A stretch of DNA of 48,592 bases, from positions 1-48,592 of the forward strand of contig JAEZSP010000040.1 in NCBI GenBank assembly GCA_023421735.1, in the 5' to 3' direction. The translations under genes and the position numbers were made by a program. The stretch is from Bacillota bacterium. GTDB lineage: Bacteria; Bacillota_A; Clostridia; Christensenellales; Aristaeellaceae. Below the pieces are notes generated by a model that was not told the DNA's origin, did not search any database, and saw nothing but the letters and a program-made list of their open reading frames with translations. Position 1 is the stretch's first letter. Each line of letters starts with the position of its first letter. Shown here piece by piece: positions 8,064 through 15,642 of this stretch.

Positions 8064-9014
8064 TTAATTAAAGTACACGACCTCATCTTTCGGCTTGTCG
8101 GCTGCTTTTATGCTTTTTTGAATGAGGATGACCGCTTCACGCCCATGGATGGGGCTGTTGGCCCGCTCGGCCTTGGCGACCACCTCGTAATATTTCCCGC
8201 GCGTGGGCAGCGTGTTCTCCGTCTTGCACAAAAACCCGATGCCGCCGATGTCGTCCGCGCAGCAGGTCATCGCCTGGCGCGACGCGATATAGGTCTTGTT
8301 GGGCATGCCCTTCATATACGCAGCCTGCACCCTGAATTTCAGGTTCTTCCCGTCGTAGCGCGACGGATGCTCGATGGCGTCGAGGTACCAAACGCCAAAC
8401 GCCTCATCCGAAATCACGACGGGGTCGGCCGTCATGTCGTAGGGCAAGTCTTCCTCGCCCACGCCGTCGTCGGTCGTGCCGTCCGGGTTTTCAAAATACA
8501 CGCGCGCGGAATTGTTCAGCGCCTTGACCGTGCGTCGGTATTTTCCCTTGGGCGTCTCTTCCGTGCAGCGGTTGAAGAGCACGAGGTCCGCTTCCTTGAT
8601 GCCGTCGGTCATAAAATCGCGCATGTTCTGAAGATACAGTTCAAAGCTCGCCGCATCGATGACCGTCACGATCTGCGCAAGCTCCCATTCCTCGGGCTTT
8701 GGCGCGTCGTAAAGGCGCGCCATCGTCCATGTGGAATTATATTCAAATATGATCCGCTCGGGCATGATTTCCTTGTCGAGCGCGATCAGCTTCTCGTCCA
8801 TTTCGTCCGGCGATGCAAGGTCGCGCACGAGCGTATTCGACGTCTTCAGGAGGGCGGCATCATACTCTTCCTCGCCTTCCTCACATCGGAACAGCAGCGT
8901 GTGTTCGCCTTCCGAAAAGCCCTTGTCGCCGAGCATCTCAAGGATGAACTTTGTCTTCCCGGCATCCAAAAACCCGGTGATGATGTAAACCGGGACGCCC
9001 TCTTTTCTCGTCAC
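8064..9014 (-). CDS. CobW-type GTPase fused to a DUF1980/TIGR03943-like domain
   Basis: The 316-residue protein begins with a CobW/G3E GTPase domain: Walker A GFLDAGKT at 14-21 and FNRCTEE at about 147-153 in the guanine-recognition position. The CxCC metal motif of the family is absent; RCEEGEEEYD stands near that place. From about 196 the sequence changes to a DUF1980-like domain (DEAFGVWYLD, then AMTCCADDIGGIGFLC at about 248-263, with the family's CC-A-D signature). DUF1980 normally sits in the partner of a membrane permease of unknown function. The gene overlaps the preceding cobW by 4 nt (ATGA), so the two products are made together. A role in metal, possibly zinc, handling is inferred. 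Confidence 0.8.
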   Translation of the reverse strand: MTRKEGVPVYIITGFLDAGKTKFILEMLGDKGFSEGEHTLLFRCEEGEEEYDAALLKTSNTLVRDLASPDEMDEKLIALDKEIMPERIIFEYNSTWTMARLYDAPKPEEWELAQIVTVIDAASFELYLQNMRDFMTDGIKEADLVLFNRCTEETPKGKYRRTVKALNNSARVYFENPDGTTDDGVGEEDLPYDMTADPVVISDEAFGVWYLDAIEHPSRYDGKNLKFRVQAAYMKGMPNKTYIASRQAMTCCADDIGGIGFLCKTENTLPTRGKYYEVVAKAERANSPIHGREAVILIQKSIKAADKPKDEVVYFN

Positions 9015-10075
9015 AGCCCAAACAACCCCTTCAAGGACGCTTCGTCAAGCTCCACGCCGATCACGCACAGCCGGCCCGTGTAATCGGGCTCGCCGCGCCG
9101 GATCTCGCCCGCGCCCGGCACATAGTCAAAGTGCGCCCACGTGCCGTCGTCCAGCTGCACCACGCCCTTGGCGCGCAGAACCGCGCCGAAGCGATCCGCG
9201 TCGTGCAGCGCGTCGAGCGCCGACCGGAGTTCCGCTTCCGAATACACCTTTGCGGTCTCCGCGCCCATATCCTGGAACACTTCGTCCGCGTCGTGTCCGT
9301 GGTCATGATGGTGCTCATGGTGCTCATGGTGTTCGTGCTCGTGATGCTCGTGCTCATGATGCTCGTGGTCGTGGTGCTCGTGGTCGTGGTGCTCGTGGTC
9401 GTGATGGTCATGCTCGCAGTGATCATGATCGTGGTGATGGTGCTCTTCCTCATCGAAATCGTCCACGAGGGGCTTTTCGGCGGTGATCGCGTTGAGGAGC
9501 GTCTTTGCGTCGAGTGACTCCCAGGGCGTGGTCACGACGCGCGCGTCCGGATTGATGGAATGGATCAGTTCGAGAGCGCGTTCAAGCTTCTCGGGGGTCG
9601 TCATCTGGGTGCGCGAGAGGATCACGCACTCGGCAGACTCGATCTGATCGGTGAAAAATTCGCCGAAGTTGCGCGCATACACGCGGGCGCGGTTGACATC
9701 CGCGACGGTTGCGCAGGCTTCGAGGGAAATCCCCTCGACTTCGCGCGCGAGCCCGGCGATGACGTTTCTGACCTCGGAGAGCTTGCCGACGCCCGATGGC
9801 TCGATGATAACGCGGTCGGGGTGATATTTGTCGATGAGGGAAATGAGCGCGTCGTGGAAATCGCCTGCGAGGGTGCAGCAGATGCAGCCGGAATTGAGTT
9901 CGGTGATCTCAATGCCCGTGTTTTTCATAAAGGCACCGTCCACGCCGACCTCGCCGTATTCGTTCTCGAGCAGCACGAGCTTTTCGCCCTCAAATCCGCC
10001 GCCCGCCAGAAGCTTCTTGATGAGCGTAGTCTTGCCCGCCCCCAGAAAGCCGGATATAATATTTACTTTCGTCAT
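9011..10075 (-). CDS. CobW-family GTPase metallochaperone with a His-rich loop
   Basis: The 354-residue protein is a COG0523/CobW GTPase: Walker A GFLGAGKT at 9-16, the metal-binding GCICC at 63-67, and EPSGVG at 92-97. The usual NKxD is replaced by SRTQ near 154-157. Residues 212-261 are almost only His, Asp and Glu, a typical metal reservoir or sensor loop in zinc chaperones of this family, followed by the CobW C-terminal domain (about 270-354). It probably delivers zinc or another divalent metal to a client protein, using GTP; the client is unknown. The ATG at 10075 follows GGGAG. It is the first gene of the cobW-cobW-argS operon and carries a palindrome in its promoter region. Confidence 0.9.
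   Translation of the reverse strand: MTKVNIISGFLGAGKTTLIKKLLAGGGFEGEKLVLLENEYGEVGVDGAFMKNTGIEITELNSGCICCTLAGDFHDALISLIDKYHPDRVIIEPSGVGKLSEVRNVIAGLAREVEGISLEACATVADVNRARVYARNFGEFFTDQIESAECVILSRTQMTTPEKLERALELIHSINPDARVVTTPWESLDAKTLLNAITAEKPLVDDFDEEEHHHHDHDHCEHDHHDHEHHDHEHHDHEHHEHEHHEHEHHEHHEHHHDHGHDADEVFQDMGAETAKVYSEAELRSALDALHDADRFGAVLRAKGVVQLDDGTWAHFDYVPGAGEIRRGEPDYTGRLCVIGVELDEASLKGLFGL
9293..9442 (-). repeat. Short-period repeat encoding the poly-His/Asp/Glu loop
   Basis: A degenerate tandem tract of CAT/CAC, GAC and GAG codons encodes about 50 residues of His-Asp-His-Glu type. It is part of the CobW gene and is not a CRISPR array: there are no unique spacers and the frame stays open. Confidence 0.8.
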
Positions 10076-10106
10076 GGTATCATCTCCCGGAATCAGTTTT
10101 CCATTT

Positions 10107-10127
10107 ATTATAACACCATGTTGTTAT
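10107..10127 (-). promoter_or_regulatory. Promoter -10 with overlapping palindromic operator candidate upstream of cobW
   Basis: A perfect TATAAT on the minus strand (10107-10112) overlaps an 18-bp palindrome at 10110-10127 (ATAACACCATGTTGTTAT) with 8 of 9 half-site pairs matching. The palindrome fills the space between the -10 and a poor -35, where a bound dimer would block RNA polymerase. It does not match the B. subtilis Zur consensus that I know. A metal-responsive regulator is a plausible but unproven owner. Confidence 0.5.
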
Positions 10128-10148
10128 TTATAAGCGTTGCGTCCGTGT

Positions 10149-10180
10149 TAAAAAGGAGAGGCGCCCGTTTTCGGGCGCCT
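10149..10180 (-). terminator. Rho-independent terminator after the 61-residue protein gene
   Basis: A perfect 9-bp stem AGGCGCCCG/CGGGCGCCT (10159-10180) with a TTTT loop is followed on the minus strand by CTCCTTTTTAAC. It separates the small gene from the cobW operon downstream. Confidence 0.8.
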
Positions 10181-10191
10181 GAGGAGCGGGA

Positions 10192-10377
10192 CTATGGCAC
10201 GAGCGAGCGCACGTAGGCGCGCATTTCGTCTCTGGATTTCACGTCGCGCGCCCCATCGACAACCGCCTTCTGTTCGGAATCGGGCATCGCCGAGAAATGG
10301 CGCATGGCGTCGACGTTTTCCGCAAATGCCATGCCCAGCCCGATCGGCATGTCCGAACGATTGATTCCACCTGGCAT
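10192..10377 (-). CDS. Small conserved protein of unknown function (61 aa)
   Basis: The product is 61 residues and starts MPGGINRSDMPIGLGMAF, followed by AENVDAMRHFSAMPDSEQ and a C-terminal helix ending in RAYVRSLVP. The pattern recalls a family of small clostridial hypothetical proteins with a GLGMALAQN-like core, from memory. No cysteine cluster, signal peptide or membrane helix is present. The ATG at 10377 has GAGG about 8 nt upstream; the longer open frame upstream has no ribosome site. It has its own terminator and diverges from the thioesterase gene, with 106 bp between them. The function is unknown. Confidence 0.7.
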   Translation of the reverse strand: MPGGINRSDMPIGLGMAFAENVDAMRHFSAMPDSEQKAVVDGARDVKSRDEMRAYVRSLVP

Positions 10378-10483
10378 GCATATCACCTCGCCCCCATCTT
10401 TCCACGCGCGCGCCCCGTTTATCCATTGCGGTCGCGCGCCGCGCATGGTAAAATGGTTTGGATTGAAAATTGCGGAGGATCAC

Positions 10484-10960
10484 ATGGCTGACGCGGTGAA
10501 AAAGGTTTCGGATTCCAGAACCGAGCAGGTGCATATCCTCATGTACGAGCACATCAACAGCGAAGGGCGCCTGTTTGGCGGCCGGCTCATGGAGTGGATC
10601 GACGTGGTCGCGGGCGTCGTGGCACGCAGGCACGCGGGCATGAACATCACGACCGCCACCATCGACCGGCTCGAGTTTCTCGCCCCGGCCTTTCTGGGCG
10701 ACACCATCGTGCTCGACGGGCGCATTACCTATGTCGGAAATTCCTCGATGGAAGTGCGCGTCGATACCTACGTCGAAAAACTGTCCGGCGAAAAGGAGCG
10801 CATCAACCGCGCCTATCTCGTCATGGTCGGCCTCGGCAAGGACAACCAGCCCGCGCGCGTGCCCCGCCTCGATCTCGAAACCGATGAGGAGCGCGCCGAA
10901 TGGGATGCCGCCGTGTGCCGCAAAAAAAGCAGAAGTGCGCAGGATCGCTGCGAAGTATAA
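10484..10960 (+). CDS. Acyl-CoA thioesterase, hotdog fold (YciA/YkhA type)
   Basis: The 158-residue protein has the single hotdog domain of the YciA/YkhA group: the catalytic loop at about residues 20-45 (EHINSEGRLFGGRLMEWID, with the Asn and the Gly-rich turn before the central helix) and a core strand region LEFLAPAFLGDTIVLDGRI. These enzymes hydrolyse acyl-CoA thioesters in the cytoplasm; chain-length preference cannot be read here. I chose the ATG at 10484 because GGAGG lies 5 nt upstream; a long in-frame extension to 10304 has no ribosome site and overlaps the divergent gene. A long open frame on the opposite strand is a shadow. Confidence 0.88.
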   Translation: MADAVKKVSDSRTEQVHILMYEHINSEGRLFGGRLMEWIDVVAGVVARRHAGMNITTATIDRLEFLAPAFLGDTIVLDGRITYVGNSSMEVRVDTYVEKLSGEKERINRAYLVMVGLGKDNQPARVPRLDLETDEERAEWDAAVCRKKSRSAQDRCEV

Positions 10961-11068
10961 GGGAAACGAGGCGAGGCACCGCCTCTTTAGAATCCCATGC
11001 AAATGCCGCCGCGCGCGAGCGGAGGCCAATGCTCCGAACGCGCGCAGTTGGTTTGTGATTGCGTCGTT

Positions 11069-11569
11069 CTATTTCAGGGCAAGACACTTCATGCGAATAA
11101 ACGCCTCGAATTGATCCGTGTCGCCCACGGTAAAGCAGCCGGGATCAAAAAAGATGAAGTTTTGCTTTCCGAACTGCAACAGCCAACTGTACCGCAAACG
11201 GCGGAACGAGATGATCTGCGAATACTCGAACGTCATCGAAATCGTGCCCTCTGTAAGCGCTATATTGTCTCCGAATCGAAGGATGCTTTCAGGAATCTTC
11301 CCGTTATGTACGGCAAGAGCGTTTTTCTTCGCACGGCGAAGAATCCCATACGGCATTGCCATGATATACGCCGTGTAAAGGAACAGGAAGACCCCGCATA
11401 AAACCGCATTGGCAGAATCCCCGGAACTTAAAAAGTATACAAGCCCAATGATGAAAACAACTTCAAAAATCGCATGAAGCAGATGGTATCTGCGGTAACC
11501 AATCTTCCAGTAATACTCCAACCATGCGCGATCCATCCTGAAGCGCCTGTTCTCAAACTGAATGTCCAT
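11069..11569 (-). CDS. YcxB-like two-helix membrane protein
   Basis: The 166-residue protein has an N-terminal soluble part, two adjacent transmembrane helices (about 29-47 and 55-72, FEVVFIIGLVYFL and AVLCGVFLFLYTAYI), and a C-terminal soluble domain with the YcxB-like pattern ITFEYSQIISFRRLRYSWLL ending in DQFEAFIRMK. The function of the family is unknown. The ATG at 11569 lies 3 nt after the amidohydrolase stop codon, and GGAGGTGA serves both as ribosome site and as the end of that gene, so the two are translationally coupled. The coding sequence is less GC-rich than its neighbours, which may hint at separate origin. Confidence 0.72.
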   Translation of the reverse strand: MDIQFENRRFRMDRAWLEYYWKIGYRRYHLLHAIFEVVFIIGLVYFLSSGDSANAVLCGVFLFLYTAYIMAMPYGILRRAKKNALAVHNGKIPESILRFGDNIALTEGTISMTFEYSQIISFRRLRYSWLLQFGKQNFIFFDPGCFTVGDTDQFEAFIRMKCLALK

Positions 11570-11572
11570 GCG

Positions 11573-13180
11573 TCACCTCCGATAGGCGACTTTCCCGCCG
11601 ACCATGGTCAAATCCACCTTGGTTTCCGCGATTTTTTCTGCCGCAACCGTGAAGATGTCGCGGTCGAGCACGATGAGATCCGCGACATATCCGGGCGCGA
11701 TGCGCCCCTTGATGCCTTCCTGGAACTCCGCGCGCGCGCTCCCCGCGGTGTAGCGGTCAACGGCGTCAAAGACATCCACGCACTCGGCAGGGTAAAACCC
11801 GCCGTCCGGGAATCCGTCCAGATCCTTGCGCGCGACGGCGCAGTAAATGCCCCGGAAGGGATTTGGATCCTCGACGGGCGCGTCCGAACCGTAAGAGACC
11901 GCCACGCCCAGCCGGTCAAGCGTGCGGAACGCATAGCTCGTCCCGGCAAGCGCCTTGCCCACGCGATCCTCCACGATGTGCAAATCGTAGTGGAGGAAGA
12001 TCGGCTGGACAAAGGCATAAATGCCGGATTGCGCCATGCGCGCGTGGAGCGCCGCGTCCGTGATCTGATAATGGACGACGCCGTGGCGCAGCGCATTTTC
12101 CCCGCCGCGGTTTGCGGCCTCGTACTGAGCAATCGTCTCCTCGATGGCGGCATCGCCGATCGCGTGGGTGATGACCTGCATGCCGCCCTGCGATGCGGTT
12201 TCGCACAGCGTACAAAAGCGCGCGGACGAGAGTACGTCCACGCCCCGATTGCCCGGATCGTCTGCATAATCCGCGCGCATGAGCGCGGTGCGCGCGCCGA
12301 GCGAGCCGTCCTTGAAAAGCTTTAACGGCCCGAGCGTCACGGGTTTGTTCTCATACCACGGGTCATTTTTCTCGGCGGCGATGTAATCTTTGAGGCGGCT
12401 TTCGTCCGTGATGGTGATCTGATGCCGATAGCGCAGGGGCAGATTCCCCTCGTCGCAAAGCTTTTTCATCAGCCGGAAGTGCGCATCCGCCTCGGCTTCA
12501 TAGGCGTCGTTTGACTGGACGGACGTGAGCCCGACCGACGCGGCATACGCCATGGCGCGCTTCATCATCTCCTCCCGTCGGGCGAAGGAGGGCTCCGGGA
12601 AGATGTCCATAATCTGGTCGATGGCGCTCTCGCTGAAGATGCCATTGGGCTCCCCGTCCGCAAATGCGCCGATCTCACCGCCTTCTGCGGGCCTCGTCTC
12701 GGATGTGATTCCCGCCCTTTGGAGCGCGGCGGAATTCGCGGAAACGGTGTGCCCGCACACCCGCTTGACGACCACCGGAACGTCGGATGCGATCCGGTCC
12801 AGGTCGCGCCGCGTCAGGAGCCGCTTTTCATCCTCAAAAAAATCCTGATTATAGCCATAGCACAAAAGGCCTTCCCGCGCAGACGAGTTCTGCGCGAGAA
12901 ATGTCTGCGCGCGGGAAACGATCTCATCGATGGAGCGCGCGCCGTTCATGTCGCACAGGGAGAGGGAAAAGCCGACGTTCATGAGGTGCATGTGCGAATC
13001 GTTGATGCCCGGAATGACCGTGCGCCCGTTTGCGTCGATCTCCTCGCACCCCTCGGGCGCGGCGGCGCGCACCTGCGCGTTCGTGCCGACCAGCCGAATG
13101 GCGCCGTCCTCGATCAAAACCGCCTCGCAGAAGCGATCCCGCTCGAGGTAGATTTTCCCGCTTAAGATCATGGTCGCCAT
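11573..13180 (-). CDS. YtcJ-like amidohydrolase (amidohydrolase family 3)
   Basis: The 535-residue protein is a metal-dependent amidohydrolase of the YtcJ/NfdA type. It has the N-terminal beta-sandwich part with GRTVIPGINDSHMHL carrying the HxH metal site (about 57-69), a long family-3 insertion, later QVITHAIGDAAIE with the metal-ligand His and Asp region, and YGSDAPVEDPNPFRGIYCAV, the signature near the C-terminus that holds the last metal Asp. The substrate is unknown; YtcJ relatives act on formylated or amide compounds. The ATG at 13180 has GGAGG 7 nt upstream. It is followed by the YcxB-like gene and preceded by the VWA gene terminator. Confidence 0.9.
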   Translation of the reverse strand: MATMILSGKIYLERDRFCEAVLIEDGAIRLVGTNAQVRAAAPEGCEEIDANGRTVIPGINDSHMHLMNVGFSLSLCDMNGARSIDEIVSRAQTFLAQNSSAREGLLCYGYNQDFFEDEKRLLTRRDLDRIASDVPVVVKRVCGHTVSANSAALQRAGITSETRPAEGGEIGAFADGEPNGIFSESAIDQIMDIFPEPSFARREEMMKRAMAYAASVGLTSVQSNDAYEAEADAHFRLMKKLCDEGNLPLRYRHQITITDESRLKDYIAAEKNDPWYENKPVTLGPLKLFKDGSLGARTALMRADYADDPGNRGVDVLSSARFCTLCETASQGGMQVITHAIGDAAIEETIAQYEAANRGGENALRHGVVHYQITDAALHARMAQSGIYAFVQPIFLHYDLHIVEDRVGKALAGTSYAFRTLDRLGVAVSYGSDAPVEDPNPFRGIYCAVARKDLDGFPDGGFYPAECVDVFDAVDRYTAGSARAEFQEGIKGRIAPGYVADLIVLDRDIFTVAAEKIAETKVDLTMVGGKVAYRR

Positions 13181-13195
13181 GTCAAATCCTCCTTA

Positions 13196-13225
13196 TAGAA
13201 AAGCCCGGCGAGGCCCCCTCGCCGG
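13196..13225 (-). terminator. Probable terminator after the VWA gene
   Basis: A perfect 9-bp GC stem (13205-13213 with 13217-13225, CCGGCGAGG/CCTCGCCGG) with a 3-nt loop is followed on the minus strand by GCTTTTCTAT. The U tract is short, so termination may be partial and the amidohydrolase could receive read-through. Confidence 0.6.
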
Positions 13226-13249
13226 ACTTTCGTTGTCAAACTTATCTTA

Positions 13250-14965
13250 TCACGAACCGGAAGCACGCGCAAGACGTTTGATCAGATATAGAAATTCGTC
13301 TTTGTACGGATCATCCCGCACGCCCGCGATGCGCTCGATCTGCGCAAGCGCGCCCGCGTAGCTCGACGTGCCCGCGTACTGTGAATCCCGCAAAAGCATG
13401 CCCACCTCGGCAACCGCCGCCGCAAACGCCATGTCGTCCGGCATCTCGGAATAGACGCTTTCTTCCCCCACGGGATACGCATAGAGCTTGCTGGTGTCGC
13501 CGTCCGGCGCCTTCGCGCGCACGGACACGGTCGCGTATTCGTCGCTCCCGGTGCTTTCGTGCGTTTGATACTTGAGGTTCGCCTGTTCCTCGCCCGTCGG
13601 TTCGATGATCTCATAAAGCACCGTCACACGGTGGCCAGCGCCGATTTCGCCGCCGTCCACGCTGTCGTTTTCAAAATCTTCGTCCGCAAGCGCGCGGTTT
13701 TCGTACCCGATCTGGCGGTAGCTGGCGACGCGGTCCGGGTTAAACTCGATTTGCAGCTTCACATCCTTGGCAACGGTGAAAAACGTCGCGCCCAATTCCT
13801 CCACGAGCACCTTTTTCGCCTCGAGCAGGCTGTCAATGTAGGCGTAATTGCCGTTCCCGTTGTCCGCAAGCGCTTCGAGCTTGTTGTCCTTGAGATTCCC
13901 CGTGCCAAATCCCATCACGGAGAGATACACGCCTGTTTCGCGCTCCTTTTCGATCAACCGGGTCAAATCACCCTCGCTCGTGACGCCGACATTCAAATCG
14001 CCGTCGGTCGCAAGGATCACCCGGTTGTTGCCGCCGTCGATGAAGTATTTTTCGGCGATTTCATACGCGGTCTGAATGCCCGCGCTCCCCGCCGTGGAGC
14101 CGCCCGCGAACAGGCCCTCGATGGCGGACATGATCGCCGCCTTGTCCTCCGCACCCGCGCCCTCGAGCACCACGCTGTCCGTGCCCGCGTAGGTGACGAT
14201 AGAAACCCGGTCGCCCGGCCGCAGTTCATCCGTCAGGAGCAAAAACGCCTGCTGCGCGAGGCCGAGCTTGTCGGATGTGTCCATGGAACCGGAGACGTCG
14301 ATCAAAAACACGAGGTTTGACTGCGGGCGTTCGGATTCGTCGATCTTTTTCGCTTGCAATCCCACGAGCAGCAGCTTCGCGTTTGCATTCCATGGGCAGG
14401 GCGCAATCTGCGTCGTGACGGAAAACGGCGCGCCGTCTGTGGGCGCGGGGTAGTCGTAATCGAAGTAGTTGATCATCTCCTCGATGCGCACCGCGTCCGC
14501 CGGGACCGTCTCGCCGGCAAGGAGCATCCGCCGGATGTTCGCGTAGGAGGCGGTATCCACATCCGCCGCAAACGTCGAGAGGGGATTGGTCAGGACGGAT
14601 TGGAAGCCGTTTTCGCGTATGTAGGCGTATTCCTCCGTATTATAATCCTGCGTGGGCGCGCGCATCAGGGACGAGGCGTCCGCATAGAGCAAAGCGGATT
14701 CGCCGGTCGCATCAACGGCGGAGGTCAGCGCTTGTTCTGTGGCCGGCGCGCCGTCCAATGTGAATGCGCTCATGCGGCTGAGCACCTGCGGCACGGCGAT
14801 CGCGAGCGCCAGCACCGCCGCAAGCCCTGCCGCCCAAATGCGCGGCTTTTTCGGAAAACGCCGCCCTTTTACATGCCGCTTCTCAAGGAGCAAAGCCGTC
14901 CTCTCCTCAAAGTTTTCACTCATCGGAATTTTTTCCATGGCCTTTTTATAGGCATTGTCATTCAT
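13250..14965 (-). CDS. Single-pass membrane VWA-domain protein, possible anti-sigma factor
   Basis: The 571-residue protein has a 43-residue cytoplasmic N-terminus, one transmembrane helix (about 44-62), and a large external part: a VWA N-terminal domain (about 105-195), a VWA domain with an intact MIDAS DVSGS (223-227), and a C-terminal DUF3520-like region (about 400-571). YfbK-type VWA proteins share the last three parts. The ATG at 14965 overlaps the end of the sigma factor gene region (sigma stop at 14958), so they are co-translated; an upstream TTG is possible. Anti-sigma function is inferred from position and topology, not from a recognised ZAS or RsgI motif. Confidence 0.85.
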   Translation of the reverse strand: MNDNAYKKAMEKIPMSENFEERTALLLEKRHVKGRRFPKKPRIWAAGLAAVLALAIAVPQVLSRMSAFTLDGAPATEQALTSAVDATGESALLYADASSLMRAPTQDYNTEEYAYIRENGFQSVLTNPLSTFAADVDTASYANIRRMLLAGETVPADAVRIEEMINYFDYDYPAPTDGAPFSVTTQIAPCPWNANAKLLLVGLQAKKIDESERPQSNLVFLIDVSGSMDTSDKLGLAQQAFLLLTDELRPGDRVSIVTYAGTDSVVLEGAGAEDKAAIMSAIEGLFAGGSTAGSAGIQTAYEIAEKYFIDGGNNRVILATDGDLNVGVTSEGDLTRLIEKERETGVYLSVMGFGTGNLKDNKLEALADNGNGNYAYIDSLLEAKKVLVEELGATFFTVAKDVKLQIEFNPDRVASYRQIGYENRALADEDFENDSVDGGEIGAGHRVTVLYEIIEPTGEEQANLKYQTHESTGSDEYATVSVRAKAPDGDTSKLYAYPVGEESVYSEMPDDMAFAAAVAEVGMLLRDSQYAGTSSYAGALAQIERIAGVRDDPYKDEFLYLIKRLARASGS

Positions 14966-15440
14966 CAAAACGCCCCCCTATCTGCGCCCTCAGTTGTTCG
15001 CGCCCCCGGGCAAGGCGCGTACCGACGGTCGCGGGCTTCTCGCCCAGCATGTCGGCGATTTCCCGGATTTCGTATCCCTCGTAGTAATGAAGATGAATCG
15101 GCAATCGGTACTTTTCCTCCAGCGCCAATACCGCCGCAAGCAGCGCACTCTCCTCCTGCGCGAGACAGGAAATGTCGTCCAAAAGCGGCCTTCGCGCGCG
15201 GAACCAGCGGCTCTTCACCAAATTCTTGCAGCGGTTGATCGTCACACGGATGAGCCATGCCTTCTCGTGCTCCGCGCCCGAAAACGACTTCCGCGCGCGC
15301 AGCCATGCGAGAAACACCTCCTGCACCACGTCCTCCGCATCCTGCTCATTCTTTACGTAGGTAAACGCCAGCCGGACGAGGCTCTTCGCATAGAGCGCCA
15401 CCACCTCCCGCGTGCGCATCTCCTCGCGCCTTTTCTCCAC
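14958..15440 (-). CDS. ECF-type RNA polymerase sigma factor
   Basis: The 160-residue protein has sigma region 2 (about 15-80), with the DAEDVVQEVFLAWLRA core-binding and -10-recognition helix and a KAWLIRVTINRCKN helix after it, and region 4 (about 105-155) with the helix-turn-helix YEIREIADMLGEKPATVGTRL. Regions 1 and 3 are missing, as is normal for the extracytoplasmic-function group. I prefer the GTG at 15440, which has GGGGGG 7 nt upstream; an upstream TTG at 15470 or ATG at 15419 are less well placed. It overlaps the VWA membrane protein gene, whose product is the best candidate for its controller. I found no convincing ECF-type autoregulatory promoter. Confidence 0.9.
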   Translation of the reverse strand: MEKRREEMRTREVVALYAKSLVRLAFTYVKNEQDAEDVVQEVFLAWLRARKSFSGAEHEKAWLIRVTINRCKNLVKSRWFRARRPLLDDISCLAQEESALLAAVLALEEKYRLPIHLHYYEGYEIREIADMLGEKPATVGTRLARGREQLRAQIGGRFDE

Positions 15441-15556
15441 GGCTCTTCCCCCCTCTCGCCCCTTATACAAATTTCCGCCTCTCTATTTTTCGCAATCTCA
15501 AAATTTAACAGAAGCCGGGTGATTTCTTCATTGTAACACGTTCGCGTTGCATGCGG

Positions 15557-15585
15557 TTGATCTTTTCCACATTTTGTGCGATACT
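15557..15585 (+). promoter_or_regulatory. Promoter of the first sugar-sensor operon
   Basis: TTGATC (15557-15562), a 17-bp spacer and GATACT (15580-15585) lie about 58 bp upstream of the ATG at 15643. The match is moderate at both hexamers, as expected for a regulated promoter. Confidence 0.45.
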
Positions 15586-15642
15586 TGATACATAACCTTG
15601 ATTCAATCTTTACAAAATCGCGCGAATCTCGGAGGGTGTGTG

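Noticed and set aside
9293..9442. A repeat tract that looks like a CRISPR array or satellite
   Set aside because: The period is very short, there are no unique spacers and it encodes a His/Asp/Glu loop in frame with CobW.
10148..11029. A 293-codon minus-strand frame over the small protein and thioesterase genes
   Set aside because: No ribosome site or domain; the opposite frame is a clear hotdog thioesterase with GGAGG, and the terminator at 10149-10180 lies inside it.
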